Assembly: GCA_905211265.1 (NCBI GenBank) | Contig: CAJMAC010000005.1 | Location: 1-64,000, forward strand | Direction: 5' to 3' | Length of the DNA stretch: 64,000 nucleotides | Origin: an uncultured Eubacteriales bacterium | GTDB taxonomy: Bacteria > Bacillota_I > Bacilli_A > RF39 > UBA660 | Shown here: piece by piece, positions 45,533-54,261 of the stretch | How the letters are laid out: every line of letters starts with the position of its first letter | Position numbering within the stretch: position 1 is the stretch's first letter | The notes under the pieces: model-generated | Told to the model about the DNA's origin: nothing | Databases searched by the model: none | What the model saw: the letters and a program-made list of their open reading frames with translations, nothing else | Position numbers and translations under genes: made by a program

Positions 45533-45967
45533 ATGAATGATAAAAATGAAGTAAATGTTTTAGATGAATTAAATAAAGGATGTTCAATGGGGATTGATGC
45601 AATTGGTTACATACTTGATAAAGTAAAGAATGGTGAATTTAAAAAAGTATTAGAAATACAACTTAATGACTATAAGCAAATATCTAAAGAAATCAAAAAA
45701 TTGTATCCTGATTACAGTGATAAAAAGCCACATGAAACTAGTACAATGAACAAAATAATGACTTTTTATGGTATTGAAATGAAAACTATGACTGATGAAT
45801 CTGATTCTAAATTAGCAGAATTACTCTTAAAAGGTACAAATATGGGTATTATCGAAGGAAGAAGATTACTAAACCAAAAAGATACTGAAAAAGATATTCA
45901 TTCATTAATTAGTGAGTATGTAAAAATGCAAGAAAAAGCTTGTGAAGAGCTAAAAAAATATTTATAA
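45533..45967 (+). CDS. Small helical protein, ferritin-like/DUF2383-type
   Basis: A 144-residue, all-helical protein. The two internal halves each carry a 'GxxMGI' helix (KGCSMGIDAIGYIL and KGTNMGIIEGRRLL), suggesting a duplicated hairpin making a four-helix bundle. This resembles the ferritin-like DUF2383 type, but no clear metal-binding Glu/His set is seen. Ribosome site GGAGGG. Isolated gene. Confidence 0.55.
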   Translation: MNDKNEVNVLDELNKGCSMGIDAIGYILDKVKNGEFKKVLEIQLNDYKQISKEIKKLYPDYSDKKPHETSTMNKIMTFYGIEMKTMTDESDSKLAELLLKGTNMGIIEGRRLLNQKDTEKDIHSLISEYVKMQEKACEELKKYL

Positions 45968-46081
45968 ATAGTAAACTCATTTCTAATTGAATTGAGTTTT
46001 TTTATATAAATTCCCAATAATAATTGACAATACAGTCCAATAATATTATAATAAAATCAATTATTTTATGGAGGTATTAAT

Positions 46082-46735
46082 ATGAATGAAAAATTTATTG
46101 AACTAAATGATAATTTTGGTATAGTTAGTGATGATATGGGAAATTTAGACTTTATAAGTAAAAGAACTAATGAATATAGTTTTGAAGATATCTTATCAAA
46201 AGAAAATGAAATTGAAGATTTAGATGATAAATTACTTCAAGTAAAACATGAATTATTTTATAATAAAGAAGCTAAATTAAAAGCAGCAAAAATGCTTAAT
46301 ATTGCATCAATTATTCCTGGAGTATCATGTTTAATCGGAGCATTAATCACAAAAGTACCACTTCAAACAATAGTTCTTGGACCAGCAATAGCATTTGTAG
46401 GTTTTCAAATCACTAAATTTGCCATAATAGGAAGAAAATCTAAATTTAAAGAAAAGATAAGTAAATTAAATACTCTTGCTAATAATTTAGAAACTAATTT
46501 AAATACATTAGAAAAAGAACTAGAAGATATGAAAACAAAAGTAGATTATAGCAAAACTTATAATAATATTTTAACTATACCTGATAAAGATTATGACCCT
46601 GACGAAGTTATAGAATATAATAATTATTATGATGAAATTATGGAATATAATAAATATAATAATCATTATAATGAAATCATAGAATCTTATCAAAATAATA
46701 GCAAAAAGTATAAAATTAAAACACTTAAAAAATAA
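46082..46735 (+). CDS. Membrane protein of unknown function
   Basis: A 217-residue protein with two adjoining membrane helices (about 76-92 and 97-117), an N-terminal acidic part, then a coiled coil (about 120-160) and a Tyr/Asn/Glu-rich tail with repeats of IEYNNYYDEIMEYNKYN-like sequence. Good ribosome site GGAGG. I recognise no family. Convergent with the yolD-like gene. Confidence 0.6.
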   Translation: MNEKFIELNDNFGIVSDDMGNLDFISKRTNEYSFEDILSKENEIEDLDDKLLQVKHELFYNKEAKLKAAKMLNIASIIPGVSCLIGALITKVPLQTIVLGPAIAFVGFQITKFAIIGRKSKFKEKISKLNTLANNLETNLNTLEKELEDMKTKVDYSKTYNNILTIPDKDYDPDEVIEYNNYYDEIMEYNKYNNHYNEIIESYQNNSKKYKIKTLKK

Positions 46736-46751
46736 TACTTAAATTTAGGTA

Positions 46752-47147
46752 TTATTTTATTTTTATAATATTGTCTAATTTTATTTTAATATTACTTGTT
46801 AAAATTATCCATTTATTTATAATATCTATCTTTTTTAAATTACCTGATATAGTTAAATAATTACCCTTATCAGTTAATTTATCTTTTACAAAGTAAGTTA
46901 CTGTTACATATGGATTATTTTTAATATCATTACTTAATTTTTGTAAACATTCATTTATTAATTCTTTTTCATCATCTTCTAATATAATTTTATCTACAAG
47001 TATTTTTTCTTTTTCTTTTATTGCATCACCATAACCTGTTAAAGCACTAAATGGTGCAAATTGAGAAGCCCTTTGTGAAGAAGATAAATTTGTTCTATAC
47101 TTAGATACATGATGTGGTAAATTGATTATATTATCATATTTATTCAT
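46752..47147 (-). CDS. YolD-like protein
   Basis: A 131-residue protein with SSQRASQFAPFSALTGYGDAI and a later YVTVTYFVKDKLTDKGNYL, typical of the YolD-like family that accompanies Y-family polymerases in Firmicutes. It overlaps the polymerase stop by 4 bases, so the two are co-translated. Biochemical role unknown, probably helps the polymerase in translesion synthesis. Confidence 0.85.
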   Translation of the reverse strand: MNKYDNIINLPHHVSKYRTNLSSSQRASQFAPFSALTGYGDAIKEKEKILVDKIILEDDEKELINECLQKLSNDIKNNPYVTVTYFVKDKLTDKGNYLTISGNLKKIDIINKWIILTSNIKIKLDNIIKIK

Positions 47148-48616
47148 GCTTTATGTCCTCCAATTTGATTATTTCTTTCTACCATTGTAGAACACTCTAA
47201 TAAATTTATTCCTTTTAATACAGCATTTTTACCATATTTTTCTTTTAATTCTATAACAGTCTTATTTAATTTGTTTTCTTTCTGTAATCTAGATATTTCA
47301 TTTATTTCATTAACTTTATTAATATTAAATAAATTTATTTGTTTATATATCTTTTTATTACTTATTTTACTTGTCTGTTCTAAATTATTAAATACTATTG
47401 TTACTCTTTTTATTAATAATGATTTATTAACTATTTTATTATATAATTCAATTATTTTAGGAATTATTATTTCTTGACTAGATGTTTTATATTCTAAATT
47501 TATTCTTCCATTAGAAGGTTTAGGTACTTTTCTACCATAATGATCTAATGTTAATGTACCATTATATTCCTTGTTATTAATATCATAATCAAGTACTAAT
47601 GCTACACTATCTGTTATTAAATTTTTCTTTACTAAATCTAATACTAATGAATCAATCATTTCTTTTATTATTATCTTAGTATCATTATAGTTATATGGAC
47701 GATGTAATACTTGCCCAGAACTAATACTATTATTTAATGGTTTATATGATTTAATATCTTTCATGGTACATGATTCATATCCCCAAGCATGATCTATTAA
47801 TAGTTCAGCATTTACTCCAAATAAATCATATAATAAGTCTTCATTATTTATAGAACATAGTGCTATATCTCCCATTGTATAAATATTGTGTTCATTTAAT
47901 TTTGTTGCATATCCTTTACCTACTCTCCAAAAGTCTGTTAAAGGTACATGACTCCATAATAATTTTCTATAAGACATTTCATCTAATGATGCTATTCTTA
48001 CTCCATAACTATTTGCTTTAGTATGTTTTGCTACAATATCCATAGCTATTTTACATAAATACATATTTGTACCTATTCCTCCAGTTGCAGTTATTCCAGT
48101 AGTATCATAAATATCTTTAATTATTTTAGTTACTAATTCTTCTTTGGATAGTTTATATGTATCCAAATAATCAGTTATATCACAAAATACTTCATCAATT
48201 GAATATACATAAATATCTTCTTTAGATAAATATTTTAAATAAATATCATATATTTTAGTACTATAATCAATATATAATTTCATATTTGGGGATGCTATTA
48301 TTAAGTCTAATTCTAAATTCTTATTACTTTTTAATTCACTATCTAAATATGACTTTGAAGTAGATTTATGATAATTATTATCTTTTAATCTAATTTTATT
48401 TATTTCTTTTATTTTTTGCATTACTTCATATAATCTTGCTCTACCAGGTAGTCCATATTGTTTTAAAGATGGAGAAACTGCTAAACATATTGTTTTTTCT
48501 GTACGTGTAGAGTCAGCTACCACTAAATTAGTATCTAATGGATTTAGATTTCTTTTTACACATTCTACTGAAGCATAAAAACTTTTTAAATCTATACATG
48601 CATAAATTCTACTCAT
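47144..48616 (-). CDS. Y-family DNA polymerase (UmuC/UvrX type)
   Basis: A 490-residue translesion polymerase. RIYACIDLKSFYASVECV carries the first metal Asp, VYSIDEVFCDITDYL the second site (SIDE), and GIGTNMYLCKIAMD the finger helix; a little-finger domain follows (about 290-430). It bypasses DNA damage in error-prone fashion. Promoter TTGACT-17-TATATT is at 48635-48663; I see no clear LexA (GAAC-N4-GTTC) box there. Confidence 0.9.
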   Translation of the reverse strand: MSRIYACIDLKSFYASVECVKRNLNPLDTNLVVADSTRTEKTICLAVSPSLKQYGLPGRARLYEVMQKIKEINKIRLKDNNYHKSTSKSYLDSELKSNKNLELDLIIASPNMKLYIDYSTKIYDIYLKYLSKEDIYVYSIDEVFCDITDYLDTYKLSKEELVTKIIKDIYDTTGITATGGIGTNMYLCKIAMDIVAKHTKANSYGVRIASLDEMSYRKLLWSHVPLTDFWRVGKGYATKLNEHNIYTMGDIALCSINNEDLLYDLFGVNAELLIDHAWGYESCTMKDIKSYKPLNNSISSGQVLHRPYNYNDTKIIIKEMIDSLVLDLVKKNLITDSVALVLDYDINNKEYNGTLTLDHYGRKVPKPSNGRINLEYKTSSQEIIIPKIIELYNKIVNKSLLIKRVTIVFNNLEQTSKISNKKIYKQINLFNINKVNEINEISRLQKENKLNKTVIELKEKYGKNAVLKGINLLECSTMVERNNQIGGHKA

Positions 48617-48634
48617 AGTTTCACCACCAAGTAA

Positions 48635-48663
48635 AATATACCATTGTAAACCAATTTAGTCAA
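48635..48663 (-). promoter_or_regulatory. Promoter of the Y-family polymerase operon
   Basis: On the minus strand TTGACT (48658-48663), 17 bases, TATATT (48635-48640), preceded by TGG. No LexA-type GAAC-N4-GTTC box is seen around it. Confidence 0.7.
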
Positions 48664-48709
48664 TACATTTGTTTGTATTTTATGTTAGAAAAAAATTCCA
48701 ATTAAGGAA

Positions 48710-49273
48710 TTATAATATTAATTTATTTACTTTTTTAAAAATTGTATTATCATATGTAAATTTATTTTCATTAACATCATGTGGTAATTCAATTATTTTT
48801 AATTTCCACTTACTAATATTTACTAATAATTTTACATTTCCTCTTTTTATTAAATAATAAGGTGATAAATCACTTGCGTTTTTTATTAAACCATAGTCTC
48901 CACCGGTTAATAATACATCAAATACTTTTTCAGTAGTATTTAATTTTTTTGAAGTAGATAATGCGAATATTTCATCATTTCTAAAATATTTTTCTAGTAT
49001 TTCCTTATATGAACCTAACTTACTACTATATTCATTCTTGTCTAAGTCTATTGTCATAGTTAACTGTGGTAAAGTATTTTCATCATCTAATAATGTGTCT
49101 ATTGGTAAATTAAATAATTTAGATAATACTTTTAAGTTTTCAATATCAGGTAATCCTACTCCTGTTTCCCATTTTGTTATTGCTTGTCTTGAAACATTAA
49201 TTATACTTGCTAAATCATCTTGTGATAATTCTAATCTTGTTCTAATACTTTTTAATTTTTCACTAAATTTCAT
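48710..49273 (-). CDS. XRE-family transcriptional regulator
   Basis: A 187-residue protein with an N-terminal helix-turn-helix (LSQDDLASIINVSRQAITKW, about 18-37) and a C-terminal domain of about 100 residues with no recognised catalytic Ser/Lys pair of LexA/HdiR type. It lies upstream of, and in the same direction as, the polymerase-YolD operon and may regulate it. This is inference from position only. Confidence 0.75.
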   Translation of the reverse strand: MKFSEKLKSIRTRLELSQDDLASIINVSRQAITKWETGVGLPDIENLKVLSKLFNLPIDTLLDDENTLPQLTMTIDLDKNEYSSKLGSYKEILEKYFRNDEIFALSTSKKLNTTEKVFDVLLTGGDYGLIKNASDLSPYYLIKRGNVKLLVNISKWKLKIIELPHDVNENKFTYDNTIFKKVNKLIL

Positions 49274-49436
49274 AATACTCTCCTTTTGATAATTAAATTA
49301 TATAATACACTATTAAATTTGTCTAGCAATATACTACCATATTAATGCTACTTTTAGTTGCTATAATATATATGATAAATTAAATAATAATTTTATCAAT
49401 TTTTATGTTATAATTAAATTATAAATGGAGGACAAA

Positions 49437-49877
49437 ATGAAGAAGTATTTTATAATTATATGTTGTATAATTCTATTAACGGGATGTGAAAATAAAAAGA
49501 ATAATATAATCTCAGACAAAGAAACAAAAGTTAATGTTACTGATAATTATGGTGAAAATATTGAAATATCTGCAAAAGAATTATGTGGTATATATGATAG
49601 TGATAATAATGAATATAATGAAAAATATTTAGGATCTAAAATTAATTTTACAGGACATATAAATCGTATTGAAACAGGTTTTACAATAAATAATGGAGAT
49701 ACAATTTATAGTGAGATTACCTTTAAAGAAGGATATGTTATTACTTTTGAAAGTGATGATAGTGTTAAAGATTTAAATCTAGGAGATACTCTTACTATTG
49801 AAGGTAATATTGGTTCAGCAGAAAATTGTAATTTTTCTAATAATATTATAATAGAAAATGTACAATTTAAAAAATAG
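49437..49877 (+). CDS. Lipoprotein with OB-fold-like domain
   Basis: About 146 residues with a lipoprotein signal: hydrophobic core then LLTGC with the lipobox cysteine near residue 18. The mature part (about 60-146) resembles small OB-fold tRNA_anti-like extracellular proteins (GSKINFTGHINRI, YVITFESD, LGDTLTIEGNI). The start is the ATG at 49437 with GGAGG upstream; an ATG four codons earlier overlaps that site. Function unknown. Confidence 0.75.
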   Translation: MKKYFIIICCIILLTGCENKKNNIISDKETKVNVTDNYGENIEISAKELCGIYDSDNNEYNEKYLGSKINFTGHINRIETGFTINNGDTIYSEITFKEGYVITFESDDSVKDLNLGDTLTIEGNIGSAENCNFSNNIIIENVQFKK

Positions 49878-49879
49878 TA

Positions 49880-49908
49880 TTGTATTTATAAATAAAGTAT
49901 GCTAAAAT
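49880..49908 (+). promoter_or_regulatory. Promoter of the tRNA-Glu gene
   Basis: TTGTAT (49880-49885), 17 bases, TAAAAT (49903-49908), with TGC before the -10. Confidence 0.6.
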
Positions 49909-49941
49909 AATAATGTCTTTTAAAAAAAGATATTATTTATT

Positions 49942-50018
49942 GGCCTGTTGGTGAAGTGGTTTAACACATAGCCCTCTCAAGGCTACATACATGGGTCCGA
50001 ATCCCATACAGGTCACCA
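49942..50018 (+). tRNA. tRNA-Glu (CTC)
   Basis: A 77-base cloverleaf. The acceptor stem is GGCCTGT/ACAGGTC, the T-arm contains GGGTCCGAATCCC, and the anticodon loop CTCTCAA gives CTC, reading GAG. The CCA end is encoded. The C34 anticodon reads the rarer Glu codon of this AT-rich genome. Confidence 0.95.
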
Positions 50019-50178
50019 ATATTTATTCTTTTATATATTTTAATAAACCTGTTAGTTATTAACTATGCTCCTTTCTTTTTCATATAATAGAATCTTATTA
50101 TATATAGTAGTTATTAACTAACTCCTTTCTTTATATATAAAATATAATAGCAAGAAAAAAGTCTTGATTATCAAAACT

Positions 50179-50823
50179 TTACTTGCTATTTTTATTTAGC
50201 ACTTTATTATTAGCTATTAAAATAAATATTATTAAATAAGATATTGAAAATAAGAATCCTGCTAAAACATCACTTGTATAATGCACTCCTAAGTATATTC
50301 TACTTATTCCTATAAAGATAATTAATATTGATATTAAAGTAATTGAAATATACTTTAATTTTTTATTTTTTACATACTTATAAATTAAATAAATTAAGAA
50401 TCCATAAAATGCCATACTTATCATTGAATGACCTGATGGAAAACTATAACCATTTTCATTTATTATTCTATTTTCTGTTGGTCTTGGTCTTTGTAAAATA
50501 AATTTAAATATTTGATTTAATATGGTTATGACAATTAAATTGGTTCCAATTAATAATCCTATTTTTTTATTTTTTATTGTTATAAATAAAACTAGTGTTA
50601 ATCCTATTAAACATGTTGCTCCTCCAAAAAATGTTATTAATTTCATAACTGGAGTTATTTCTTTTTTTATTAAATATGTTTTAACAAAATTATACCCTAT
50701 TATATCTTCTTGCATTATTTCTTTATTAAATACATCTTCTGCTAATGCTAGAAATAAAATTAAACAAATAGAAAGTATTATCCATTTATAGTTATCTTTA
50801 GTTAATTTTAATATTTTTTTCAA
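50179..50823 (-). CDS. PAP2-family lipid phosphatase
   Basis: A 214-residue membrane protein with about six helices and the three PAP2 motifs: KFILQRPRPTE, YSFPSGHSMIS and SRIYLGVHYTSDVLAG. It would dephosphorylate lipid phosphates, possibly undecaprenyl pyrophosphate, at the outer membrane face. A BcrC-type recycling role is possible but unproven. Single-gene unit. Confidence 0.85.
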   Translation of the reverse strand: MKKILKLTKDNYKWIILSICLILFLALAEDVFNKEIMQEDIIGYNFVKTYLIKKEITPVMKLITFFGGATCLIGLTLVLFITIKNKKIGLLIGTNLIVITILNQIFKFILQRPRPTENRIINENGYSFPSGHSMISMAFYGFLIYLIYKYVKNKKLKYISITLISILIIFIGISRIYLGVHYTSDVLAGFLFSISYLIIFILIANNKVLNKNSK

Positions 50824-50893
50824 TATAATACACTTCCTTTTAATTATTATATCATATAAAAAGTTGAATTTTTCATCAACTTTATTTTTTTAT

Positions 50894-51799
50894 TTACAAA
50901 CTATTTATTGCATCTTTTATACATTTAATTGAATATTTTATTTTTTCTTTTTCTTCATCAGTTAAAGGAATATATATTTTTTCTTTTACACCATCTTTAT
51001 TTATAATTGCAGGAGTAGATATATAAATATTATTTTCTTTATCATATGCTGAAACTGATAAAACAAGATTTTCATCTCCTAGTATTGCTTCAGTTATTCT
51101 AACTAAACACATACCTATTCCATAGTAAGTTGCGCCTTTTCTATTTATTATTTCATAAGCTGAATTTCTTACATCTACTTCTAGTTTATTTTTCTCTTCT
51201 TCGCTTAAATATTCATCTATTCCTTTTAAAGCAATACTTACATTACTCCAGGGAATAAATTCACTATCACCATGTTCTCCAATTACAAAGGCTTCTATTG
51301 AAGTTGGACTAATTCCAATTTTCTCACTCATTAAATATCTTAACCTAGCAGTATCTAGTGTTGTTCCTGTACCTAATACTTTATTTGTAGGTAAATTAGA
51401 ATATTTATAAGTTAAATATGTCATTATATCTAATGGATTTGTTGCTACTAAAAATATACCATTAAAACCACTAGACATAACATTATCTACTATAGATTTA
51501 AATATCTTACTATTTTTATGAATTAAATCCATTCTTGTTTCTCCAACATTTTGATTAGCTCCTGCAGATATTACTACTATTTTAGCATCCTTACAATCTT
51601 TGTAATCTCCTAATTTTATAGTTATTTTCGAAGGACTATATGCTAAACAATGGTTTAAGTCCATTACTTCTCCTTCAACTTTTTTTGTATTAATATCTAT
51701 TAATACTAATTCATTTACATATGTTTTTTGATTAAGTAATGCATAAGCATAACTCATACCTACATTACCACATCCTATAATTACAACTTTATTATTCAT
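50894..51799 (-). CDS. ldh: L-lactate dehydrogenase
   Basis: A 301-residue NAD-dependent enzyme reducing pyruvate to lactate. VIIGCGNVGMSYA binds NAD; the substrate loop is GANQNVGETRMDL, with Gln at the position that is Arg in malate dehydrogenases; the catalytic His is in FVIGEHGDSEF. It points to lactate fermentation. Single-gene unit. Confidence 0.9.
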   Translation of the reverse strand: MNNKVVIIGCGNVGMSYAYALLNQKTYVNELVLIDINTKKVEGEVMDLNHCLAYSPSKITIKLGDYKDCKDAKIVVISAGANQNVGETRMDLIHKNSKIFKSIVDNVMSSGFNGIFLVATNPLDIMTYLTYKYSNLPTNKVLGTGTTLDTARLRYLMSEKIGISPTSIEAFVIGEHGDSEFIPWSNVSIALKGIDEYLSEEEKNKLEVDVRNSAYEIINRKGATYYGIGMCLVRITEAILGDENLVLSVSAYDKENNIYISTPAIINKDGVKEKIYIPLTDEEKEKIKYSIKCIKDAINSL

Positions 51800-51870
51800 T
51801 TTATCACCAAGTTTATTATATAAAATTTTATATTTTTTAGCAATAATATAAGAAAAAAAAGTAAAAATAT

Positions 51871-53529
51871 TTAATTTCTACTTTCTATAAACATATTAAT
51901 TCTTTTTTCTATTCTATCTTTACCTAATAATTTCAATATTTCATATAATGATGGAGTTTTAGTTAATGATGTTGTTATTACTCTTATAAACTCACATATA
52001 TCTCCGATATGTCCATTATAATTATTGGGATTTTCTTTATATTCTTTTACTTCACTTGCAAAATTATATTTTTTTGCTAATTCTTTTAGTTTATTATACC
52101 AAGTTTCTTCATCATCTAATTCATCATAATAATTATTTATATAATCTAATAGTATTTCATTATTAGTATTTTCATTTAATTCTACATTATTATATACTGA
52201 ATCGTTAAATAATTCATCATACATATACCAAATATTTTTCTTTATTTCTGAATAACTTTCATAATCTTTTCTTGGTTTTTTTCTTTCTCTTTCAATATTT
52301 AAAACATTAATAGAATATTCATCATATTTAACTAATAAATCATAAAAATCTTTATCAAATTCATTTGTCCAAGTAAGTAATCCATCATAAACTTCTTTGG
52401 CAGTTAACCTACTGATATAATTTTTTGAAATATTATTTAATTTTTCTATATCGAATAAAGTTCCACTAGCACTTATTTTTTTGAAATCTAATTTAAAGTT
52501 AGAAATATCTACTCCTTTATTAGTATCATACCATGCTTCAAAGTTAGAGTTTGCTATAGTAAGTAAATATAATTTTACTGCTTCAATCGGTATTCCTAAT
52601 TTATGATAATATTCTACAGCAGCTTCTGGATCTTTTCTTTTAGATAATTTTCTTCTTGAACCATCTTCATCTATTTTCATTACTAAGCCTAAATGAGCAT
52701 ATTTTGGTACTTTAAATTTTAACTTATTAAATAATTCTATATGAAGTGGTGTAGAACTTAACCATTCTTCTCCTCTAAAAACATGAGTTGTTCTCATTAA
52801 ATGATCATCAATTACATGAGCAAAATGATATACAGGAATACCATCACTTTTTATAAGTATATGATCTATGTCATTTTCAGGAAAGTCTATTTTACCTCTT
52901 ACACAATCATTTATAGTTATTTTTTTATTATAATCTCCGGTTGATTTTAAACGAAGTACATACTTTTCATTATTTTGTATCCTTTTAATTTTTTCTTCAA
53001 TAGAGATATTTCTACATTTAGCATATTTACCATAGTAACCTATTCTATCTTTTGTTTCTTCTTGAAATTTTCTTATATCTTCTAAATCTTCACTTGTACA
53101 AAAACAAGGATATGCATAATCATTTTCTACTAAATATTTAGCAAATGTATTATATATATCTATTCTTTTGGACTGAATATATGGTCCATAGTTTCCTATT
53201 TCTTCTGTTTCTGAAATTACTCCTTCATCTGGTATAATATCAAAGTTTTTTAAATCAGATAATATTCCACTTATGCCATTTTCCACAGTTCTCTTGCCAT
53301 CAGTATCTTCAATTCTTAAATAAAATACCCCATTTGTATCTTTTGGCATTTTACTTGCAATAAATGCTGTTAGTAAACTTCCCATATGAACGAATCCTGT
53401 TGGACTTGGAGCAAATCTTGTTACTATTGCACCTTCAGGTAAATTTCTTTCTTTATATATTACTTCATAATCATAAATTGTTTTTGTAACATTTGGATAC
53501 ATTACATTAGCTAAATCTTTATTTGTCAT
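51871..53529 (-). CDS. gltX: Glutamyl-tRNA synthetase
   Basis: A 552-residue class I enzyme. FAPSPTGFVHMGSL is the HIGH-type motif and RRKLSKRKDPEA the KMSKS-type motif. About 40 extra residues precede the usual start of the catalytic fold, and the whole protein is longer than the typical 480-490 residues. Whether it charges only tRNA-Glu or also tRNA-Gln cannot be read by eye; the tRNA-Gln gene lies just upstream. Confidence 0.9.
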   Translation of the reverse strand: MTNKDLANVMYPNVTKTIYDYEVIYKERNLPEGAIVTRFAPSPTGFVHMGSLLTAFIASKMPKDTNGVFYLRIEDTDGKRTVENGISGILSDLKNFDIIPDEGVISETEEIGNYGPYIQSKRIDIYNTFAKYLVENDYAYPCFCTSEDLEDIRKFQEETKDRIGYYGKYAKCRNISIEEKIKRIQNNEKYVLRLKSTGDYNKKITINDCVRGKIDFPENDIDHILIKSDGIPVYHFAHVIDDHLMRTTHVFRGEEWLSSTPLHIELFNKLKFKVPKYAHLGLVMKIDEDGSRRKLSKRKDPEAAVEYYHKLGIPIEAVKLYLLTIANSNFEAWYDTNKGVDISNFKLDFKKISASGTLFDIEKLNNISKNYISRLTAKEVYDGLLTWTNEFDKDFYDLLVKYDEYSINVLNIERERKKPRKDYESYSEIKKNIWYMYDELFNDSVYNNVELNENTNNEILLDYINNYYDELDDEETWYNKLKELAKKYNFASEVKEYKENPNNYNGHIGDICEFIRVITTSLTKTPSLYEILKLLGKDRIEKRINMFIESRN

Positions 53530-53611
53530 ATTTTTACCTCCTAATAATCAATTTAATTACTTTTTTATTTATATGTACCTAAACTGTACCTAATAACATA
53601 TGAATATATAA

Positions 53612-53634
53612 AAATTCTTATAAAATAAGAATTT
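53612..53634 (-). terminator. Hairpin between tRNA-Gln and gltX
   Basis: AAATTCTTA (53612-53620) and TAAGAATTT (53626-53634) form a 9-bp stem with a 5-base loop after the tRNA on the minus strand. A weak T-rich stretch follows. Confidence 0.55.
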
Positions 53635-53644
53635 AAAAACAATA

Positions 53645-53720
53645 TGGTTGCCCTAATAGGATTCGAACCTATGAAATGTCGGAGTCAGAGTCCGATGCCT
53701 TACCACTTGGCTATAGGGCA
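53645..53720 (-). tRNA. tRNA-Gln (CTG)
   Basis: A 76-base cloverleaf on the minus strand. The acceptor stem TGCCCTA pairs with TAGGGCA; the anticodon loop CTCTGAC gives CTG; the T-arm contains TAGGTTCGAATCCTA. CCA is encoded. The 5' part (TATAGCCAAGTGGTAAGGC) is typical of Firmicutes tRNA-Gln. Confidence 0.93.
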
Positions 53721-53732
53721 ATTACAAAAAAA

Positions 53733-53761
53733 ATTATAGCATAAATATATTTTTTTGTACA
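53733..53761 (-). promoter_or_regulatory. Promoter of tRNA-Gln
   Basis: On the minus strand TGTACA (53756-53761), 17 bases, TATAAT (53733-53738) with TGC before it. Confidence 0.6.
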
Positions 53762-53883
53762 TATATTTAATTAATTAAATTATCTATATTATGAATATTT
53801 TATACTAAAAAACATAATTATATGATGTAATGGTAATTTTTAAGTTTTTTTTGCAAAATATTTTACTTTTTTTAAAAAAAGTA

Positions 53884-53912
53884 TTGATAACTTAAAAAAA
53901 ATGTGTTATTAT
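53884..53912 (+). promoter_or_regulatory. Promoter of the tRNA(CAT)-tRNA-Leu operon
   Basis: TTGATA (53884-53889), 17 bases, TATTAT (53907-53912). The predicted start is about 5 bases before the first tRNA. Confidence 0.7.
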
Positions 53913-53923
53913 TAAAAAGCAAT

Positions 53924-54000
53924 GGACCCTTAGCTCAGTTGGTTAGAGCATCCGGCTCATAACCGGGCGGTCGTAGGTTCGAGTCCTACAGGGTCCACCA
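53924..54000 (+). tRNA. tRNA with CAT anticodon (Ile2 or elongator Met)
   Basis: A 77-base cloverleaf, acceptor GGACCCT/AGGGTCC, anticodon loop CTCATAA, CCA encoded. The C4-G69 and C5-G68 pairs are those recognised by TilS, which converts the C34 to lysidine and makes tRNA-Ile2, so Ile2 (AUA) is a real possibility; elongator Met cannot be excluded. It is not an initiator, as position 1 pairs normally. Confidence 0.9.
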
Positions 54001-54016
54001 TTTATTTAATTATTAT

Positions 54017-54100
54017 GCGGGTGTGGCGGAATTGGCAGACGCGCTAGACTTAGGATCTAGTGGTATATCCGTGGGGGTTCAAGTCCCTTCACCCGCACCA
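54017..54100 (+). tRNA. tRNA-Leu (TAG)
   Basis: An 84-base class II tRNA with a long variable arm. The acceptor GCGGGTG pairs with CACCCGC; anticodon loop CTTAGGA gives TAG (reads CUA/CUN). CCA encoded. 16 bases after the CAT tRNA, in the same unit. Confidence 0.93.
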
Positions 54101-54112
54101 CTTTTGATTATT

Positions 54113-54133
54113 AATCCTTGAATTTCAAGGATT
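54113..54133 (+). terminator. Terminator of the tRNA pair
   Basis: AATCCTTGAA (54113-54122) and TTCAAGGATT (54124-54133) form a 10-bp arm, followed by TTTATTTT. Confidence 0.7.
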
Positions 54134-54261
54134 TTTATTTTAGATAATGGACCATTAGAACTCTTACCTATTACTGCCCTTATAAGTAGTTAATAGATAA
54201 TAATTAATATAAAAGTCCATTGCATATTATAATTATTAAAAATTGATGACTTTAATAGTCA

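Noticed and set aside
50894..51799. Malate dehydrogenase
   Set aside because: The substrate loop has Gln (GANQNVGETR), the lactate type, not Arg.
53866..53883. ACTTTTTTTAAAAAAAGT palindrome as terminator
   Set aside because: Poly-T/poly-A symmetry just upstream of the tRNA promoter; no gene ends there.
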